Source: Ideonella oryzae (GTDB taxonomy: Bacteria > Pseudomonadota > Gammaproteobacteria > Burkholderiales > Burkholderiaceae_C). From it: 64,000 nt of DNA. Positions 27,420 through 37,441 of the stretch are shown piece by piece (the stretch's first letter is position 1; each line of letters opens with the position of its first letter). The position numbers and the translations under genes are program-made. The stretch is taken from the NCBI RefSeq assembly GCF_024055665.1, contig NZ_JAMXMC010000008.1, positions 124,001-188,000 of the forward strand, written 5' to 3'. The notes beneath the pieces were generated by a model. It searched no databases. It was not told the DNA's origin and was given only the letters and a program-made list of their open reading frames with translations.

Positions 27420-27955
27420 CCGGGATGCTGGATGCTGCCGGGCTGTGGGCGCTGTTCCTGCACTGCCTGATGTTGTCGCTGCTGGCCATCGGCGGCGCCA
27501 TGGCCACGGCGCCCGAGCTGCAGCGCTATGTGGTGGTCGACCGTGGCTGGCTCAGCAGCGCCGACTTCACTTCGTCCGTGGCCCTGGCGCAGGCCTCGCC
27601 TGGCCCCAACCTGATGTTCATCCCGGTGGTGGGTTATGCCGCGGGCGGTCTGCCCGGTGCCATGGTGGCCTTGCTGGGCATGCTGTTGCCCAGCACCGCC
27701 CTGACCCTGGCCGTGACACGCTGGGGGGCCCGGCACCGCGACAGCCGCGGCGTGAAGTCCTTCATCGCCGGCATGGTGCCGGTGACGCTGGGACTTTTGA
27801 TCGTGTCCGGCGCCCTGCTCGTTCAGCCCCTGCAGGACCAGCCCGTGGCCCTACTGCTGATGGGCTGCAGCCTGCTGTTGAGCTGGCGCACCCGGGTGTC
27901 GCCGATCTGGCTGATCGCCGTCGGCGCGGTGGCGGGCATCCTGGGCTGGGTCTGA
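27416..27955 (+). CDS. Chromate transporter family, second subunit (short-chain CHR)
   Basis: This 179-residue protein carries the complementary CHR half, with LLAIGGAMATAPELQRYVV, then AQASPGPNLMFIPVVGYAAGGLPGA and four to five membrane helices. It should form a heterodimer with the preceding subunit in the inner membrane. The GTG at 27416 overlaps the upstream stop; an ATG at 27425 is the alternative. Chromate export is the family function, but physical coupling to a dehydrogenase suggests another anion could be involved (inference). Confidence 0.85.
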   Translation: MTGMLDAAGLWALFLHCLMLSLLAIGGAMATAPELQRYVVVDRGWLSSADFTSSVALAQASPGPNLMFIPVVGYAAGGLPGAMVALLGMLLPSTALTLAVTRWGARHRDSRGVKSFIAGMVPVTLGLLIVSGALLVQPLQDQPVALLLMGCSLLLSWRTRVSPIWLIAVGAVAGILGWV

Positions 27956-27986
27956 AGCCCCTCCCCGGATCCAGCCCGGCGGGAGC

Positions 27987-28628
27987 TCAGCGGGTGGTCT
28001 CGTCCTTGGTGCCGAAGATCTTGTCGCCGGCGTCACCGAGGCCCGGGATGATGTAGCCATCCTCGTTGAGGTGGCTGTCGACCGCAGCCGTCCAGCAACG
28101 CACGTCCGGGTGGGCCTTCTCCAGGGCGGCAATGCCCTCGGGGGCCGCCACCATCACCAGCGCGCGGATGTCCTTGCAGCCGCGGCGCTTGAGCAGGTCG
28201 ATGGTCGCGATCATCGAGCCGGCGGTGGCCAGCATCGGGTCGACGATCAGCGCGGTGCGCTGCTCCAGCTGGCCGACGAACTTCTCGAAGTAATGCACCG
28301 GCTGTAGGGTTTCGTGGTCGCGGGCCAGGCCCACCACGCTGATCTTGGCGTTGGGGATCATGTCGAGCACGCCATCGAGCATGCCCAGACCGGCGCGCAG
28401 GATGGGCACCACCGTGATCTTGCGCCCGGCGATCTGGTCCACCTCGGTCGGGCCGCTCCAGCACTGGATGGTCACCTTCTCCAGCGGGAAGTCTGCGGTG
28501 GCCTCGTAAGCCAGCAGACGGGCCACTTCGCCGGTGAGCTCGCGGAACTTCTTGGTCGAGATGTCCGCTTCACGCAGCAGACCGACTTTGTGACGGACCA
28601 GCGGGTGGGCAACGGCGATGACAGGCAT
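27987..28628 (-). CDS. upp: Uracil phosphoribosyltransferase
   Basis: This 213-residue enzyme shows [29 protein letters not shown] (PRPP-binding loop) and the C-terminal [13 protein letters not shown]. It salvages uracil with PRPP to UMP. Length and motifs are standard. The ATG at 28628 begins [19 protein letters not shown], as is typical. It lies 32 bases downstream of rlmB on the same strand and ends convergent with the CHR pair. Confidence 0.95.
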   Translation of the reverse strand: MPVIAVAHPLVRHKVGLLREADISTKKFRELTGEVARLLAYEATADFPLEKVTIQCWSGPTEVDQIAGRKITVVPILRAGLGMLDGVLDMIPNAKISVVGLARDHETLQPVHYFEKFVGQLEQRTALIVDPMLATAGSMIATIDLLKRRGCKDIRALVMVAAPEGIAALEKAHPDVRCWTAAVDSHLNEDGYIIPGLGDAGDKIFGTKDETTR

Positions 28629-28660
28629 GGCAGACGGTATCCAGTGGTGAACAACAGCCC

Positions 28661-29449
28661 TCAGTGTAGGCCGTCCTCGCCCTCACCTGCCGCGGCAGAG
28701 GCTGCACTGCGCTGGCGCCGGGCCTCATAGAGGCAGACTGCCGCCGCCACCGAGACGTTCAGGCTTTCCACGGCGCCCGCCATCGGGATGCTCACCAGCG
28801 CGTCGCAGGTCTTGCGGGTCAGTTGCCGTATGCCCTTGTCCTCGGCCCCCAGCACCAAGGCAACCGGGCCGGTCAGGTCCAGCTCATAGAGGGTGTGTTC
28901 CGCGTCGTCGCTGGCGCCGATGATGCGCACGCCACGTTCCTTCATCTCCACCAGGGCACGGGCCAGGTTGGTCACCATCAGGTAGGGCACGGTTTCGGCC
29001 GCACCGGAGGCCACCTTGGCCACGGTGGCGTTGATGCCCACGGCATGGTCGGTGGGCGCCACGACGGCATGGGCGCCCGCCCCGTCGCACACCCGCAGGC
29101 AGGCGCCCAGGTTGTGCGGATCGGTCACGCCATCGAGCACCAGCACCAGGGCCTTGTCGACGCCGGCGGCTTCGACCTCCTCCAGCACCTCGTCCAGCGA
29201 GTGCCGTGGCTTGAGTGCCGTGACACGGGCCACCACGCCCTGGTGGCGGGGGCCGCCGGACATCTTGCTCAGGCGCTCATCGTCGCTGTCGACCACGGTG
29301 ATGCCGGCCTCCCGGGCTCGCTCCAGGAAGCCGCGCATGCGGGCATCCCGGCGCTTGGCGTCGATGTGGAGTTCGGTGATGGATTCAGGGGCGGTCTTGA
29401 GCCGCACGGTGACGGCGTGGAAACCGTAGAGAACGCGTAGGGAGGACAT
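28661..29449 (-). CDS. rlmB: 23S rRNA (guanosine-2251-2'-O)-methyltransferase
   Basis: This 262-residue SpoU/TrmH-family enzyme has a small N-terminal L30e-like domain ([12 protein letters not shown]) and a SPOUT knot. The motifs are [38 protein letters not shown] and [23 protein letters not shown]. It methylates G2251 in the ribosomal P loop using SAM. The ATG at 29449 follows GGAGGACA-like purines on the plus-strand complement only weakly; another ATG two codons upstream (29455) is possible. Confidence 0.93.
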   Translation of the reverse strand: MSSLRVLYGFHAVTVRLKTAPESITELHIDAKRRDARMRGFLERAREAGITVVDSDDERLSKMSGGPRHQGVVARVTALKPRHSLDEVLEEVEAAGVDKALVLVLDGVTDPHNLGACLRVCDGAGAHAVVAPTDHAVGINATVAKVASGAAETVPYLMVTNLARALVEMKERGVRIIGASDDAEHTLYELDLTGPVALVLGAEDKGIRQLTRKTCDALVSIPMAGAVESLNVSVAAAVCLYEARRQRSAASAAAGEGEDGLH

Positions 29450-29544
29450 GAGCAATCAGCCCGCACAGGGGCTCCGAAGCTGGCGCCAGGCGGCAGGTGT
29501 GCCGCAGGCAAGGCCGCTAGCCTACCAGCTTGCCCGCCCGCCGC

Positions 29545-30324
29545 TCACACATGCACGAAGGCGAGCCAGGCCAGCAGGCCGCCGATCAGCACCGGCTGGT
29601 GCAGCATGTAGAAGGTGAGCGACCAGCGCCCCAGCCGGGCCAGGGGCTGCAAGACGGCGGGAATCGGGCCGGTCAGCCAGTCGCGTCGGTGCGTCAGCAG
29701 CAGCAGGCCCAGGCCGACACCGGTCAGCAAAACCCCCAGCCAGGGCAGCACGGGAACATAGTCTTCGGTGTAGGGCAACTGGGTGATCAGGCCGGTCCAG
29801 TTCCACCAGCGGGTGTTGAAGAAGGGATGTTGCAGCCAGCCCGGTGCAAACCAGGCCAGCCCGCCAAGGATGAACAGCAGCGGGATGGCGGTGGCGCCGG
29901 CCAGGCGTTGCAGCGGGGGCACTGTCAGCCGGACAAGCAGCAGCATCAGCGCAATGCCGTGCAGCACGCCAAAGCTGATCCAGCTCTGCGGAAACATCAT
30001 TGCCGAGCCAGCGGACACCAGGGCCGCGCAGCCGGCCACCTGCAGCCAGCGCCGCCAGAAACGCTTCCAGCCCTGGCCTGCCTGCAGGGCCACGGCCTGT
30101 CCCAGGCCCGCACACAAGAGGAACAAGGACACGATGCCCGTTCGCTGCAGGGTCCAGAAGGGATCGCTCAGGAAGTGCTGGGCAGGGGTCAGCAGGCCGT
30201 AGTGATTGAGGTCGAAGCTGAAGTGGAAGGTGGCCATCCACAGGATGGCGACACCGCGCAGCGCATCCAGCCGATCGAACCGGCTCGCGGGTCTTGAGGA
30301 GGGGGAGAGGCTTGGCACGGGCAT
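29545..30324 (-). CDS. DUF1624 / heparan-alpha-glucosaminide acetyltransferase-like membrane protein
   Basis: This 259-residue polytopic membrane protein begins with RFDRLDALRGVAILWMATFHFSFDLNHYG. This is the hallmark of DUF1624 and related acyltransferase-3-like proteins, whose histidines are thought to act in acyl transfer. Seven to eight hydrophobic helices follow, ending in FYMLHQPVLIGGLLAW. It probably modifies an envelope sugar or lipid, but no substrate is known. The start at 30324 was chosen, although the frame is open upstream across the divergent EcsC gene. Confidence 0.82.
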   Translation of the reverse strand: MPVPSLSPSSRPASRFDRLDALRGVAILWMATFHFSFDLNHYGLLTPAQHFLSDPFWTLQRTGIVSLFLLCAGLGQAVALQAGQGWKRFWRRWLQVAGCAALVSAGSAMMFPQSWISFGVLHGIALMLLLVRLTVPPLQRLAGATAIPLLFILGGLAWFAPGWLQHPFFNTRWWNWTGLITQLPYTEDYVPVLPWLGVLLTGVGLGLLLLTHRRDWLTGPIPAVLQPLARLGRWSLTFYMLHQPVLIGGLLAWLAFVHV

Positions 30325-30430
30325 GACGATAGCCCGACTCTTTTGTCTGACTGTTGCGGGATTGCACGGGCGCGGCCGGAACTCCGGCCTGTTGCGAGAA
30401 TCCATCAGCACAAGATGCTGGGGGCCATCC

Positions 30431-31033
30431 ATGGGTGAGAGTTCGTTTTCGGTCAGCGACAAGCTGGCCGACGCCATCCTCAATTTGGTTGCGCAGGTGC
30501 CGCCCACCCGGGAGGAGGCCAGCGACGCGCCGCAGGCTGCCGCAAGCCGGGTCACGCGGGTGGCGGCAGCCAAGGCCGCGCTGACGGCCGGTGGGCTGGC
30601 GCTGCCCACGGGCCCCGCTGGCTGGCTGACCATCCTGCCTGAGCTGCTGGCGGTCTGGCGCATCCAGGCGCAGATGGTGTCCGACATTGCCGCCCTGTAT
30701 GGGGCTCGGCATGCCCCGACGCGCGAGCAGATGCTCTACTGCCTGTTCAGGCACGCCGCGGCACAGGCCGTGCGGGATCTGCTTGCCCGGGCGACCGACC
30801 GCTGGCTGGTGCAGGAAGCCTCCGGCGTCCTGCTGCAGCGGGTGGCCCAAGCGGTTGGGTTGAAGCTGACCCAGAAGGTGGCGCGGCGCGGTGCGTCGCG
30901 CTGGGTGCCTTTGGTGGGTGCTGCGGGCGTGGGGGTCTATGCCTGGCTGGACACCCGGCAGGTGGCGCAGACAGCCATCTCGCTGTTTCAGGCGCCAGCC
31001 AAGGAGGCGCCTGTCGCCCGAGAAACAGCCTAG
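30431..31033 (+). CDS. EcsC-family protein
   Basis: This 200-residue protein contains TGPAGWLTILPELLAVWRIQAQMVSDIAALYG, which fits the EcsC family pattern in which a Gly-rich turn precedes a long helix ending in I..YG. Later hydrophobic segments (WVPLVGAAGVGVYAWLDT) suggest membrane association. EcsC proteins are broadly conserved but poorly understood. The stop codon shares CTAG with the convergent MerR gene, so the two genes overlap by 4 bases at their 3' ends. Confidence 0.7.
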   Translation: MGESSFSVSDKLADAILNLVAQVPPTREEASDAPQAAASRVTRVAAAKAALTAGGLALPTGPAGWLTILPELLAVWRIQAQMVSDIAALYGARHAPTREQMLYCLFRHAAAQAVRDLLARATDRWLVQEASGVLLQRVAQAVGLKLTQKVARRGASRWVPLVGAAGVGVYAWLDTRQVAQTAISLFQAPAKEAPVARETA

Positions 31034-31479
31034 GTGCGGGCCCCGAGACGCTGCTGCACCTGGAGGTGGATGTTGCGCAACTCGGTCAGGGTGGCGCCAA
31101 TGTCCGCCTGTTGGCGCTCCAGTTCGGTCAGGGTCTGCAGAAGCTCGTCCTCGGCTGCGCGGAGGCTGGAAACTTCGTTGAGGTCTGGCGCATCGTACAG
31201 ATCCAGGTAGTGTCGGATCTGCGCCAGGGAGGCTCCCAGGGACTTGGACCGCAGAATGAGCATCAACCGGGCCCGGTCGCGCTGGCTGTACACCCGGGAG
31301 CCATTGATGCGCCGAGGTTGCAGCAGCCCCTTGTCTTCGTAGAAGCGGATGGCCCGCAGAGTGATGCCGAACTCTCGACACAACTCGGTGATCCCGAACA
31401 AGGACTCTGCCGGCTCTCTGGCCGCCACACCTTCTGTCGGTGTCTCTGTCGCTGGCTGCGCGCTGTCAGGATGGATCAT
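31030..31479 (-). CDS. MerR-family transcriptional regulator (LiuR-like)
   Basis: This 149-residue protein has a MerR winged helix (FGITELCREFGITLRAIRFYEDKGLLQPRR at about 25-55), then SRVYSQRDRARLMLILRSKSLG and a C-terminal coiled coil (EDELLQTLTELERQQADIGATL). It lacks the Cys loops of metal sensors. This build resembles LiuR-type regulators of branched-chain amino acid or acyl-CoA catabolism, but no such genes are adjacent. The ATG at 31479 was chosen, with the frame open further. It is convergent with the EcsC gene. Confidence 0.82.
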   Translation of the reverse strand: MIHPDSAQPATETPTEGVAAREPAESLFGITELCREFGITLRAIRFYEDKGLLQPRRINGSRVYSQRDRARLMLILRSKSLGASLAQIRHYLDLYDAPDLNEVSSLRAAEDELLQTLTELERQQADIGATLTELRNIHLQVQQRLGART

Positions 31480-31675
31480 GCCGAGTGCACCTGAAGGTTC
31501 CCCGCAGACCCCCGCTGTCCGCAGGCATGACTGTGATACTAGGCAACTGCAGGGAAATCTCCTATCAGCATATTTGCGGAGAGGGCGCTCCCCTATGCCG
31601 GAGTCGGCTGCCTGCAACGCCATGCCCCAGCCCTACGCCGAGTCTGCCCGCCTGAGATGCCGAGGTGTGCGACGT

Positions 31676-32953
31676 CTAACGGGTCTTCGGGCTCACGGTG
31701 GGTGCCACCGCCGGCCCGAGGCCCGTGTCCACTCGCCAGATGCCTTCCGAGGTCAGCGTGGCGCCATCGTAGGCATAGCGGTTGTAATAAATGAACGGCC
31801 CTTGCGCCGTGACGAAGTACTCCGGGTCGGTGCGGGCGCGGGACTTGGCACCGCTGGCCACCAGCTTCTGGATCTGGGAGGAGTCGTCGGTGATGCCCAT
31901 CATCGCCAGCAGATTGGGCTTGGTGTAATCGTTCCAGTTCGACGAGGTGTTCATCTGGAAGAACACATAGGACTTGCCGTTGTGGATGAAGAACTCGGGT
32001 GACCAGGCGTAGGGTGTGGCCGAAGGCAGCTGGCGCTTGATGATCTTGTTCCAGGTGAAGGTGCCATCGCCATTGGCCGTGCGGCGGTAGATCACGATGG
32101 CCACGCCGTTTTGAACGGCCGCCATCACGTAGTCGCCGTCATATTCGGGTGCCCGCCACACCAGGGCGCCCTTCAAGTTCACCTTTTCGTGTGTGATCTG
32201 GTCGCTGACCCCGGTGACGGGGTCGTAAAAATAGATCTGGTAGTAGCCATTGCTGGCCTTGCCCGACACCACGACCTTGTCCAGCCCATCGACGGAACGG
32301 CGGAACGAACTGGCATCGCCCTGCCCGCTGACGGTGATCGGCAGTTCGCTGCTCGGGATGTTCTCCAGACGGCTGTAGGCGTAGGAGGTGGACGTGTTTT
32401 GGTAATGGAGCGTCGGTTGGGCGTCGGTCGGGTCGGTCGAACCCATTGGATTCACCTTGCCCAGGCTCGTGCCCAGCATCGCCACAGACCAGGTGCCGTT
32501 GCCAGCGTCCGTGGCCGTGGCCAGGCCCGCAGACTGGTTGGACGGGAACATGCCCGGCTGGTAGCGGGTGAAGACAATCTGCGACCCCAGGGCCGAGCGC
32601 ACCCACTCCGGACCATTGAGGTAGGCCTGAGGCGGTGCGGCACGGCTGTCCACCAGTTGGCCCATGCCACTGGCTGGCAGGAAGCTTCCGGTGGCCGGGT
32701 CGACGGCAGCCACCCACAGCTGCTTGTTGCTGTCGACAAAGGCCAGCCGCGAATTGCCTGCACCCTGGTTGCAGCGGGGGCAGTCCACCCCATCCCGCCC
32801 CCAGTCGAATTCGAAGTCGATGATGTTCGCGCTGGTGACCTGGACTTCAGAACCTGCGTGGGCCCCTGCGGCCGCCCAGACCAGGGCGACAACACTCAGG
32901 GCTTGGGCCCAGCGGCGTCCGGATGAGAGGGGCGGCGTTTTGACATCGATCAT
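31676..32953 (-). CDS. Secreted protein of unknown function, probable beta-propeller
   Basis: This 425-residue protein has a signal peptide ending near AGAHAGS. The mature part contains a Cys pair (VDCPRCNQG). It also has repeated aromatic/Asp strands of the type LAFVDSNKQLWVAAVDPATG, QIYFYDPVTGVSDQITHE and YVFFQMNTSSNWNDY, reminiscent of six-bladed propellers or TolB-like folds. No catalytic signature is recognised. It is a single transcription unit between the MerR gene and rlhA, with about 200 non-coding bases on each side. The periplasmic or extracellular location is inferred. Confidence 0.68.
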   Translation of the reverse strand: MIDVKTPPLSSGRRWAQALSVVALVWAAAGAHAGSEVQVTSANIIDFEFDWGRDGVDCPRCNQGAGNSRLAFVDSNKQLWVAAVDPATGSFLPASGMGQLVDSRAAPPQAYLNGPEWVRSALGSQIVFTRYQPGMFPSNQSAGLATATDAGNGTWSVAMLGTSLGKVNPMGSTDPTDAQPTLHYQNTSTSYAYSRLENIPSSELPITVSGQGDASSFRRSVDGLDKVVVSGKASNGYYQIYFYDPVTGVSDQITHEKVNLKGALVWRAPEYDGDYVMAAVQNGVAIVIYRRTANGDGTFTWNKIIKRQLPSATPYAWSPEFFIHNGKSYVFFQMNTSSNWNDYTKPNLLAMMGITDDSSQIQKLVASGAKSRARTDPEYFVTAQGPFIYYNRYAYDGATLTSEGIWRVDTGLGPAVAPTVSPKTR

Positions 32954-33158
32954 GGGTACCTCGGGCTTCGGACAAACCCGACGCCAAGCGCGCAGGTTTA
33001 TGTAACAACTCGTATAGGAGTATGCAGGCCGGGCGTCTGGAGAAGAAAGGGCCATCCCCCAAGGATGAGGGGAGTCCGATGGTGACAACCGTCACGGAAT
33101 TGGCATCCTCATCCCCTCGTCGGGGGACGGGAAATCTGACCCGCTACCATGCCGGCCC

Positions 33159-35171
33159 ATGATTCATCCTGAGCGTCACCGTCAGCTTGAGCTGCTTTCC
33201 CCTGCCCGCGACGCCGAGATCGGCATCGAGGCGGTCAACCATGGGGCGGACGCGGTCTACATCGGTGGGCCCGGTTTTGGTGCGCGCGCATCCGCGGGCA
33301 ACCCCATCCAGGACATCGAGCGCCTGGTGCGGCATGCCCACCGCTTTCACAGCAAGATCTTCGTCACGCTCAACACCATCCTGCGCGACGATGAACTGGA
33401 ACTGGCCCGCCGCATGGCCTGGCAGATCTACGAGGCCGGGGTGGACGCCCTGATCATCCAGGACATGGGCCTACTGGCGTTGGACCTGCCCCCCCTCCAG
33501 CTCCATGCCAGCACCCAGTGCGACATCCGCACCCCCGAGAAGGCGGCCTTCCTGGCGAACTCGGGCTTGTCGCAGATCGTGCTGGCCCGGGAACTGACCC
33601 TGCCCCAGATCCAGGCGGTGGCCCAGGCCCAGCCAGCGGGCACGGTGATCGAGTTCTTCGTGCATGGTGCGCTGTGCGTGGCCTATTCCGGCCAGTGCTA
33701 CGTCAGCCATGCCCAGACCGGGCGCAGCGCGAACCGGGGCGACTGCTCCCAGGCCTGCCGCCTGCCCTGGACGGTCACCGACGACCAAGGGCGCATCGTG
33801 GCGCACGAGAAGCACGTGCTCTCGATGAAGGACAACAACCAGTCGGCCAACCTGGCCGCCCTGGTGGATGCCGGGGTGCGCAGCTTCAAGATCGAGGGAC
33901 GCTACAAGGACATGGGCTATGTGAAGAACATCACCGCCCACTACCGGCAACTGCTCGACGAGGTGCTGGAGGGGCGCCCGGGGCTGAGCCGTGCGTCCAG
34001 CGGCCGCACCACCTTCCTGTTCACGCCGGACCCGGACCGCAATTTCAACCGCGGCAGCACCGACTACTTCGTGCAGGGGCGCCAGCAGGACATCGGCGCC
34101 TTCGACACCCCCAAGCATGCCGGCCTGCCGCTGGGGCACGTTGCCCGTGTCGGCGTGGACCACCTGGAGGTGGAACTCGACGAAGGCGTCGGCCCGCTCA
34201 ACAACGGCGATGCGATCACCTGGTTCGACCTGCAGCAGGAACTGCGCGGTGTGCCGGTCAACACGGCCGAGCCGCTGGATGCCAGCGGGCGGTGCTTCCG
34301 GGTGGTGCCCAAGGATCCGCTGTCTGAGCTGAAGGACCTGCGCCGCGGCACCGTGCTGATGCGCAACCGGGACATGGCCTGGGACCGGCTGCTGCGCAAG
34401 AAGAGCAGCGACCGGCGCGTGGCGGTGGACCTGCATCTGGCGGAAACGCGAGAAGGATTCGCGCTCTCGGTCACCGACGAGGACGGCCACCATGCCCGGG
34501 TGGAACTGGCCCATGCCCACGAGGCGGCCCAGCAGCTCGAGCGGGCCGAGGCAGCCTTGCGTGAAGGCTTGGCTAAGCTGGGCACCACGATCTTCGTGGC
34601 GGGTGAGATCACGCTGGCCTTGCGCCAGCCTTGGTTCCTGCCGGCCGGGGCGCTCAACGCGCTGCGCCGGGACGCCATCGCAGCGCTGGAGGCCGAACGC
34701 GAAGCCTGCCGGGAGCGCCTGCCGCGCCGCGCGCCGGTGGAGCCGCCGGTGCCCTACCCCGAGGACACGCTGAGCTACCTGGCCAACGTTTACAACCAGA
34801 AGGCGCGCGACTTCTATGCCCGGCACGGCGTGAAGATCATCGAGGCGGCCTACGAGAGCCACGAGGCCCTGGGCGACGCCAGCCTGATGATCACCAAGCA
34901 CTGCGTGCGCTTCTCGCTGAGCCTGTGCCCCAAGCAGGCCAAGGGCGTGACCGGTGTGCAGGGCACGCTGCGGGCCGAGCCGCTGACCATCCAGAATGGC
35001 GACGAAGTGCTGACCCTGCGCTTTGACTGCAAGCCCTGCGAGATGCACGTGGTGGGCCGGATGAAGAAGAACGTGCTCAACCAGGCCCGTGCTGCCGAGA
35101 AGCAGGCCGCCCGTGAGGGCGTGCCCATCCAGTTCTACAAGACCCGACCAGCCCCGCACCCGGCCCGCTGA
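33159..35171 (+). CDS. rlhA: 23S rRNA C2501 hydroxylation protein, U32 peptidase family
   Basis: This 670-residue protein matches E. coli RlhA (YdcP) in length and along the chain: HRQLELLSPARDAEI, HGADAVYIGGPGFGAR, the Cys-rich CVAYSGQCYVSHAQTGRSANRGDCSQACRLPW and, near the end, ITKHCVRFSLSLCPKQAKG with CKPCEMHV. RlhA makes 5-hydroxycytidine in 23S rRNA using prephenate-dependent chemistry and an Fe-S centre. The shorter TrhP (YegQ, about 450 residues) is the alternative and fits worse. It is convergent with the FtsH paralogue. Confidence 0.88.
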   Translation: MIHPERHRQLELLSPARDAEIGIEAVNHGADAVYIGGPGFGARASAGNPIQDIERLVRHAHRFHSKIFVTLNTILRDDELELARRMAWQIYEAGVDALIIQDMGLLALDLPPLQLHASTQCDIRTPEKAAFLANSGLSQIVLARELTLPQIQAVAQAQPAGTVIEFFVHGALCVAYSGQCYVSHAQTGRSANRGDCSQACRLPWTVTDDQGRIVAHEKHVLSMKDNNQSANLAALVDAGVRSFKIEGRYKDMGYVKNITAHYRQLLDEVLEGRPGLSRASSGRTTFLFTPDPDRNFNRGSTDYFVQGRQQDIGAFDTPKHAGLPLGHVARVGVDHLEVELDEGVGPLNNGDAITWFDLQQELRGVPVNTAEPLDASGRCFRVVPKDPLSELKDLRRGTVLMRNRDMAWDRLLRKKSSDRRVAVDLHLAETREGFALSVTDEDGHHARVELAHAHEAAQQLERAEAALREGLAKLGTTIFVAGEITLALRQPWFLPAGALNALRRDAIAALEAEREACRERLPRRAPVEPPVPYPEDTLSYLANVYNQKARDFYARHGVKIIEAAYESHEALGDASLMITKHCVRFSLSLCPKQAKGVTGVQGTLRAEPLTIQNGDEVLTLRFDCKPCEMHVVGRMKKNVLNQARAAEKQAAREGVPIQFYKTRPAPHPAR

Positions 35172-35183
35172 GCCCGTCCGGCA

Positions 35184-37025
35184 TCAGGTCGCCGCGGGCG
35201 TCAGGCCGGCCGTGAGCCGGCGCAGCGCGGCCTCGTCCAGGGTCTCGTGCTGCAACAGTTCGGCGGCGCACTGGTCCAGCAGGGCGCGGTGCGCGGTCAG
35301 CAGCGCTGTGGCCCGGTCGAAGGCCCCCATCACCAGAGCCCGGATGGCCTGGTCGATGCGCTCCTGGGTCTGTTCCGACACATGGGCGGCGGCGGCCTCC
35401 GGCACGGCGCCCTCCCCGCCCTCGAGCATGCGGTTGCGCGGCGATTCGTAGGCGACGAAGCCCAGTTCGGCATCCATGCCGTAGCGCATCACCATCTCGC
35501 GGGCCAGATCCGTGGCCTTGGCCAGATCGTCCGAGGCGCCGGTGGAGAGTTCGCCGAAGACCAGCATCTCGGCCGCCCGGCCGCCCAGCAGCACCGCCAT
35601 CTTGCGTTCGAGCTCGGCCTTGGTCATCAGGTAGCGGTCCTCGGTGGGCCGCTGGATGGTGTAGCCCAGCGAGCCGATGCCACGCGGGATGATGCTGACC
35701 TTGTGCACTGGGTCCGTACCCGGCTGGGCCAGGGCCACCAGGGTGTGGCCCATCTCGTGCACGGCCACGGTCTGCCGCTCCTTCGGGTTGAGCAGGCGGT
35801 TGCGCTTTTCCAGACCCGCGACGATGCGTTCCACCGCGGCGGTGAAGTCATCCAGCGTCACCTGACTGGCCTGGCGGCGGGTGGCCACCAGGGCGGCTTC
35901 GTTGACCAGATTGGCCAGGTCCGCGCCCGAGAAGCCCGGCGTCAGCGCCGCCACTTCGTCGAGCTTCAGGTCCGGCGCCAGCGTCACCTTGCGCACATGC
36001 ACCTTCAGGATGTCCAGCCGTCCCTTCTTGTCCGGCCGGTCCACCAGCACCTGGCGGTCGAAGCGGCCGGCCCGCAGCAGCGCCGGGTCCAGGATCTCCG
36101 GCCGGTTGGTGGCAGCCAGGATGATCAACCCGGTCTGGGCGTCGAAGCCGTCCATCTCGACCAGCAGCTGGTTGAGCGTCTGCTCCTTCTCGTCGTGCCC
36201 CCCCAAGCCGGGAAAGGCGCCGCGGGCGCGGCCCAGGGCGTCGAGCTCGTCGATGAAGATGATGGCCGGGGCCTGGGCGCGGGCCTGCTCGAACAGGTCG
36301 CGCACCCGCGCGGCGCCCACGCCGACGAACATCTCGACGAACTCGCTGCCGGAGATCGAGAAGAACGGCACCGCGGCCTCGCCGGCCACCGCCCGGGCCA
36401 GCAGGGTCTTGCCGGTGCCCGGCGGGCCGACCAGCAGCACGCCCTTGGGCACATGGGCGCCCAGGCGGCCGAAGTCTCCCGGGTGCTTGAGGAACTCGAC
36501 CACCTCGGCCAGCTCGGCCCGGGCTTCGTCCACGCCGGCCACGTCGGCAAAGGTCACGCCGGTGTCCGTCTGCACGTAGACCTTGGCCCGGCTCTTGCCG
36601 ATGGACATGAAGCCGCCCAGGCCGCCGCCGGCCTTGTCGGCAAAGCGCCGGAACACGAAGAACCACAGGCCGAAGAACACCGCGGCCGGCACGATCCAGG
36701 ACAGCAGGTCGCGCAGCAGCGTGCTCTCGATCACCCGGCTGTAGGGCACGTGGTAGCGGTCCAGCCGCTCGGCGATGTCGGGTTCCACCCGGTTGGTCAC
36801 CAGCAGCAGCTTGCTGCCCTGGGGCGTCTTGAGCTTGCCGGTGAGCTGCCGATCGGTCACCTGGACTTCGGCGATCTTGCCGTCGGCCAGCGCCTGCTCG
36901 AAGGCGCTGTAGGGCACCGCCTCGACCTCGCGGGTGCTCTGCCACAGGTCCTGCAGCGTGAGCAGCATCAGCGCCGCAATGAACCAGTAGCTCAGGTTCC
37001 AGGTGTGTTTCTGGTTGATGGGCAT
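35184..37025 (-). CDS. FtsH-like ATP-dependent zinc metalloprotease (paralogue)
   Basis: This 613-residue protein has two N-terminal membrane helices (residues 10-26 and about 105-125), an AAA domain with Walker A GPPGTGKT (about 199-206), [11 protein letters not shown] and the SRH, then the zinc site HEMGH (423-427). It should degrade membrane or misfolded proteins at the inner membrane. The housekeeping ftsH of Burkholderiales usually lies by rlmE (rrmJ) and folP. Here it is next to slyX and rlhA and is shorter, so it looks like a second copy. The ATG at 37025 begins just before the first helix. Confidence 0.9.
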   Translation of the reverse strand: MPINQKHTWNLSYWFIAALMLLTLQDLWQSTREVEAVPYSAFEQALADGKIAEVQVTDRQLTGKLKTPQGSKLLLVTNRVEPDIAERLDRYHVPYSRVIESTLLRDLLSWIVPAAVFFGLWFFVFRRFADKAGGGLGGFMSIGKSRAKVYVQTDTGVTFADVAGVDEARAELAEVVEFLKHPGDFGRLGAHVPKGVLLVGPPGTGKTLLARAVAGEAAVPFFSISGSEFVEMFVGVGAARVRDLFEQARAQAPAIIFIDELDALGRARGAFPGLGGHDEKEQTLNQLLVEMDGFDAQTGLIILAATNRPEILDPALLRAGRFDRQVLVDRPDKKGRLDILKVHVRKVTLAPDLKLDEVAALTPGFSGADLANLVNEAALVATRRQASQVTLDDFTAAVERIVAGLEKRNRLLNPKERQTVAVHEMGHTLVALAQPGTDPVHKVSIIPRGIGSLGYTIQRPTEDRYLMTKAELERKMAVLLGGRAAEMLVFGELSTGASDDLAKATDLAREMVMRYGMDAELGFVAYESPRNRMLEGGEGAVPEAAAAHVSEQTQERIDQAIRALVMGAFDRATALLTAHRALLDQCAAELLQHETLDEAALRRLTAGLTPAAT

Positions 37026-37080
37026 GGGGATGTCCGGTGCGCTCGGCCGGGGCCACGGAGGCCCAGCGGATGGGCAGCAT

Positions 37081-37299
37081 TCAGTAATGCGGGGGAATCT
37101 CGTCGCGCAGGCTGCGAAAGGACGTGGCGTCGTCGCCGGCCGATTGGCGGCGCAGTTGCAGCAACTCACGCAGCAGCAGGTCGATCTGCTCCTGTTGCCT
37201 GGCCACGGTGATGTTGAGGTGCTCGAGCAGATCCTCGGTGAAGCTGAACTTCACCTCCAGATCGGTCAGCCGTCGCTGGGTGTCGTCCGGCAAGGACAT
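37081..37299 (-). CDS. slyX: SlyX family protein
   Basis: This 72-residue coiled-coil protein (RRLTDLEVKFSFTEDLLEHLN) ends in the family signature PPHY. SlyX is conserved in Proteobacteria, and its role is undefined. The ATG at 37299 was chosen; a GTG five codons upstream is equally possible, and neither has a good ribosome-binding site. It lies 55 bases upstream of the FtsH paralogue on the same strand. Confidence 0.85.
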   Translation of the reverse strand: MSLPDDTQRRLTDLEVKFSFTEDLLEHLNITVARQQEQIDLLLRELLQLRRQSAGDDATSFRSLRDEIPPHY

Positions 37300-37441
37300 G
37301 GTGGAAGGACTCACAGGGAAATTGAGGTGAATCCCGACAGCTTATTGCATCTTGGCGTCACTGGGCTGCACCGTACAGTGGTGCCGCCGCATTCGTCTGC
37401 GCTGTGCAGGCCACTGAATCGCGTTCACCAGGAGTTTCGAG

